NCBI RefSeq assembly: GCF_949628265.1
Contig: NC_088789.1
Coordinates: 25,599,883-25,663,882, forward strand
Direction of reading: 5' to 3'
Length of the DNA: 64,000 nt
Source: Cloeon dipterum
Taxonomy: Eukaryota; Arthropoda; Insecta; Ephemeroptera; Baetidae
Shown: one piece after another, positions 61,875 to 64,000 of the stretch
Layout: each line of letters begins with the position of its first letter
How positions within the stretch are numbered: the first letter of the stretch is position 1
Program-made: the position numbers and the translations under genes
Notes under the pieces: generated by a model
What the model was told of the DNA's origin: nothing
Databases searched by the model: none
The model's input: only the letters and a program-made list of their open reading frames with translations

Positions 61875-63800
61875 AATTGATATTTTTGAGTTAGAATTGG
61901 GCGAAAGTTGTCCTTCGAATGACCTTACTGGCAAGAAAAGATGACCTCCATTTCCAAAATAAATGAGGGTGTTAATTATTATGAAGCAAGCGATCTGTCC
62001 ATTTGTTACAAGTAAACTCTTTGGATTCGACGTTACAGTTTTTGGTGAAACAATCGAATTCGTAATGCTTTTCTAGATAATATGATCAGCGTGTTACTTT
62101 TTCCTTTTTTTAGTTTGTTGTTTTTTACAAAACTTAAGTGTAGCTACATGACCTCTTAACCAGTGCAGATAGTTTGAAACTGTAAACTCGAACCCTTATC
62201 AGCTGTTCTACACAAAACTTGAGCGGCTCCCTGACGTGCCAAGCATCATCAATCCTGCGCCTCTGAGCGACGCGATGATTGCCCGCCACTGAGACAGCAG
62301 GATGCGTGAGTAGCGCAAACAATACTGAAGAGCTTCACATCTTCGGGATAGATAGGAAGATTAATTTTGCAATATAAGGTTCAAAAGTTGAGGATTATAA
62401 TTTTTTTGACGATTTTTGTTCTTGAAATATAGAATAAATTTTATAAATTTTGTTTGATTTGTAAAGCCAAGGAAATCTTGGATAATTTTAAACTATAAAT
62501 TAATGTTTTTCCAGAAAAGTAGTATCTCTTGATATGCTTATGACAGTAGTTAATTGTTAATATGAATTAAAGGCAAATTGGCTAAAAATGTAATTGTGTA
62601 ACAATTTCTTTTACACATTTCTCATAATTTAACAATTTCATTCATTTTTTTATTTACCATATCTCTCCCATTCTTCCTATTTCCTATACAATGTATTGCT
62701 TGAACTCTTGTGTTTGATTAATTCAAATAAACACTTAAATATCTCATTCTATAAACATATCTGGAAATCACGGTTGGGACATTTCTACAGAAATCTGTAA
62801 AAATGGTTTCTGTTTATTCGTTGAATATACCACATTTTTAAACTTTACAATAATGTCTTTCCATCATTGTTACGTTTAAACCCAACAGTTAATTCAATAT
62901 CTCATATGGGAGAATGATTGGAACATCAGACGTTATTATTTCGATAATAAATTTCGATTTCTCCATCTGCCTGCTGATTGCGAACACATTTTCCCATCTC
63001 GTGTCTGTTTTGAAAGCGTCGGGTGTTAAAAATTCGTATATCAAAGGGGGTGAGAGGGTTGTTATTAAAAGCGAAATGTGTAGTGGGCGGAATGAGGCAG
63101 CGCATCAGCCATTCATCTGCTCGTCGGCCAGACGTAATTTATTATTCAGGGTTGCTGTAGGTCCGGAGGAAAAAATATCGCACGCGCACGCTGCCAGGCG
63201 AAAAGGGTCACTTTTTGTGCGCGCCGCGATATAAAAAAAGAGTGCAAGCTGATTTCGATTTTGATTAGTATTGCCGGCCGGGCTAATTTATTACGCGCTA
63301 TCCGCCGATGGACAGCTGGATAGCACGCGCGCAGTCCGTCGATGGGGGTAGGTCATGTTTTTCTTCTGCACCGCTTGCATTATTAATCTCGTGTGTGTGT
63401 GTGTGCTGTGCGTTTTGTTTATTTATTTATTGCATCGCTGCAGATGCACACGAGCAAACATAATTACTCTGTTTGTCTCTGATGAGGGTGGTTTTTCTGT
63501 TATACACGAACCACCAGGGGATGGGAACTTGTTTAGAAATGATTATTATCTTTCTCCAAAACGAGAACAAACTTGTACATGAAAAGAGGGGATTAAAGCT
63601 GGAATTACGTTATTAAGAGCTTAACAGGCCAACAGTAACATTTTGCATTGTTGAAGATAGGAAGTTGTTTATCGAGTTTATTTGTGAAACATGGGAATTA
63701 TAAATTTATCTCTATACTGAGCGCAAGAATCAAAATAGGGTCGCGTAAGCAGTTAAATATTAGATTTTGCCATACTCAAAAATAAAAACCATATTTTCAA
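61875..63800. other. Gene-poor spacer
   Basis: AT-rich at 62.3-62.9 kb and CpG-richer at 62.95-63.4 kb. No gene seen. Confidence 0.45.
63391..63404 (+). repeat. (GT)7 microsatellite
   Basis: Seven perfect GT units in a CpG-rich block. Confidence 0.85.
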
Positions 63801-63804
63801 TGAT

Positions 63805-64000
63805 TTTTTTGCTTGATTTTGATCTTAACATCTACCCAATATAGTGTGCGAATTATGAGCTAAATTTCCCTTCTGGCGAAATAAATCATGATTTCAATAA
63901 GGAAACAGTTTACAAGCCGCTTGATTAGTATGCAAACTTTTTCTAAAAAAATGTAAATGACAACTCGGGTAATTTTTAGCTTTTTCCGCATTTTTAGGTA
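63805..64000 (+). repeat. Dispersed repeat family R3, copy 4 (cut by window end)
   Basis: Aligns with 48.31-48.53 kb: CTTGATTTTGATC at the start, then GCCGCTTGATTAGTATGCAAAC and an ACTCGGGTAA/ACTTGGGCAA block. It continues past the window edge. Confidence 0.5.

Overview
The window looks like nuclear DNA of an arthropod, most likely an insect. Genes are split by GT-AG introns, exons are GC-rich against AT-rich introns and spacers, and the few real genes are animal housekeeping genes. Mobile DNA is of animal type: a non-LTR retrotransposon, hAT-like and other terminal-inverted-repeat elements, and SINE-like interspersed repeats. There are no prokaryotic signals such as ribosome binding sites, operons or CRISPR arrays. 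The species cannot be named from the sequence alone.

Layout. At 1-98 the window opens in the last coding bases of a plus-strand gene with a C-type-lectin-like C-terminus, followed by a poly(A) signal. From about 0.25 to 9.9 kb there is non-coding DNA with CpG-rich patches, two old copies of a dispersed repeat and some hairpins. Between 9.97 and 21.6 kb lie the three well-supported genes. Nischarin-like (plus, 4 coding exons, 458 aa: PX domain plus leucine-rich repeats) converges on PDHX (minus, 9 exons, 486 aa: the E3-binding subunit of the mitochondrial pyruvate dehydrogenase complex). PDHX is head-to-head with an ethanolamine kinase gene (plus, 6 exons, 351 aa). All exon phases close without frameshift in the three models.

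From 22 kb to the end I find no confident host gene. This 42 kb is a gene-poor tract made of CpG-rich, ORF-poor patches of 200-500 bp alternating with AT-rich DNA, and it carries many small mobile elements. These are: a six-copy SINE-like family (R1); a 144-bp element with 41-bp inverted ends; a fold-back at 37.0 kb; a hAT-like MITE with a perfect 8-bp target duplication at 39.4 kb, abutted by a second MITE with a 5-bp duplication; a 617-bp element with 70-bp inverted ends at 56.7 kb; and two head-to-tail, decayed LINE 3' ends at 57.4-59.6 kb. The CpG-rich patches resemble the regulatory surroundings of a developmental gene outside the window, but that is inference.

The three genes do not form one pathway: PDHX acts in mitochondrial pyruvate oxidation, ethanolamine kinase starts phosphatidylethanolamine synthesis, and nischarin-like proteins act on endosomes and integrin/Rac signalling. 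The shared PDHX/ethanolamine kinase promoter interval of 816 bp is the only clear regulatory link. I see no convincing new multi-gene system; the most interesting unexplained material is the mobile-element set and several strong hairpins.
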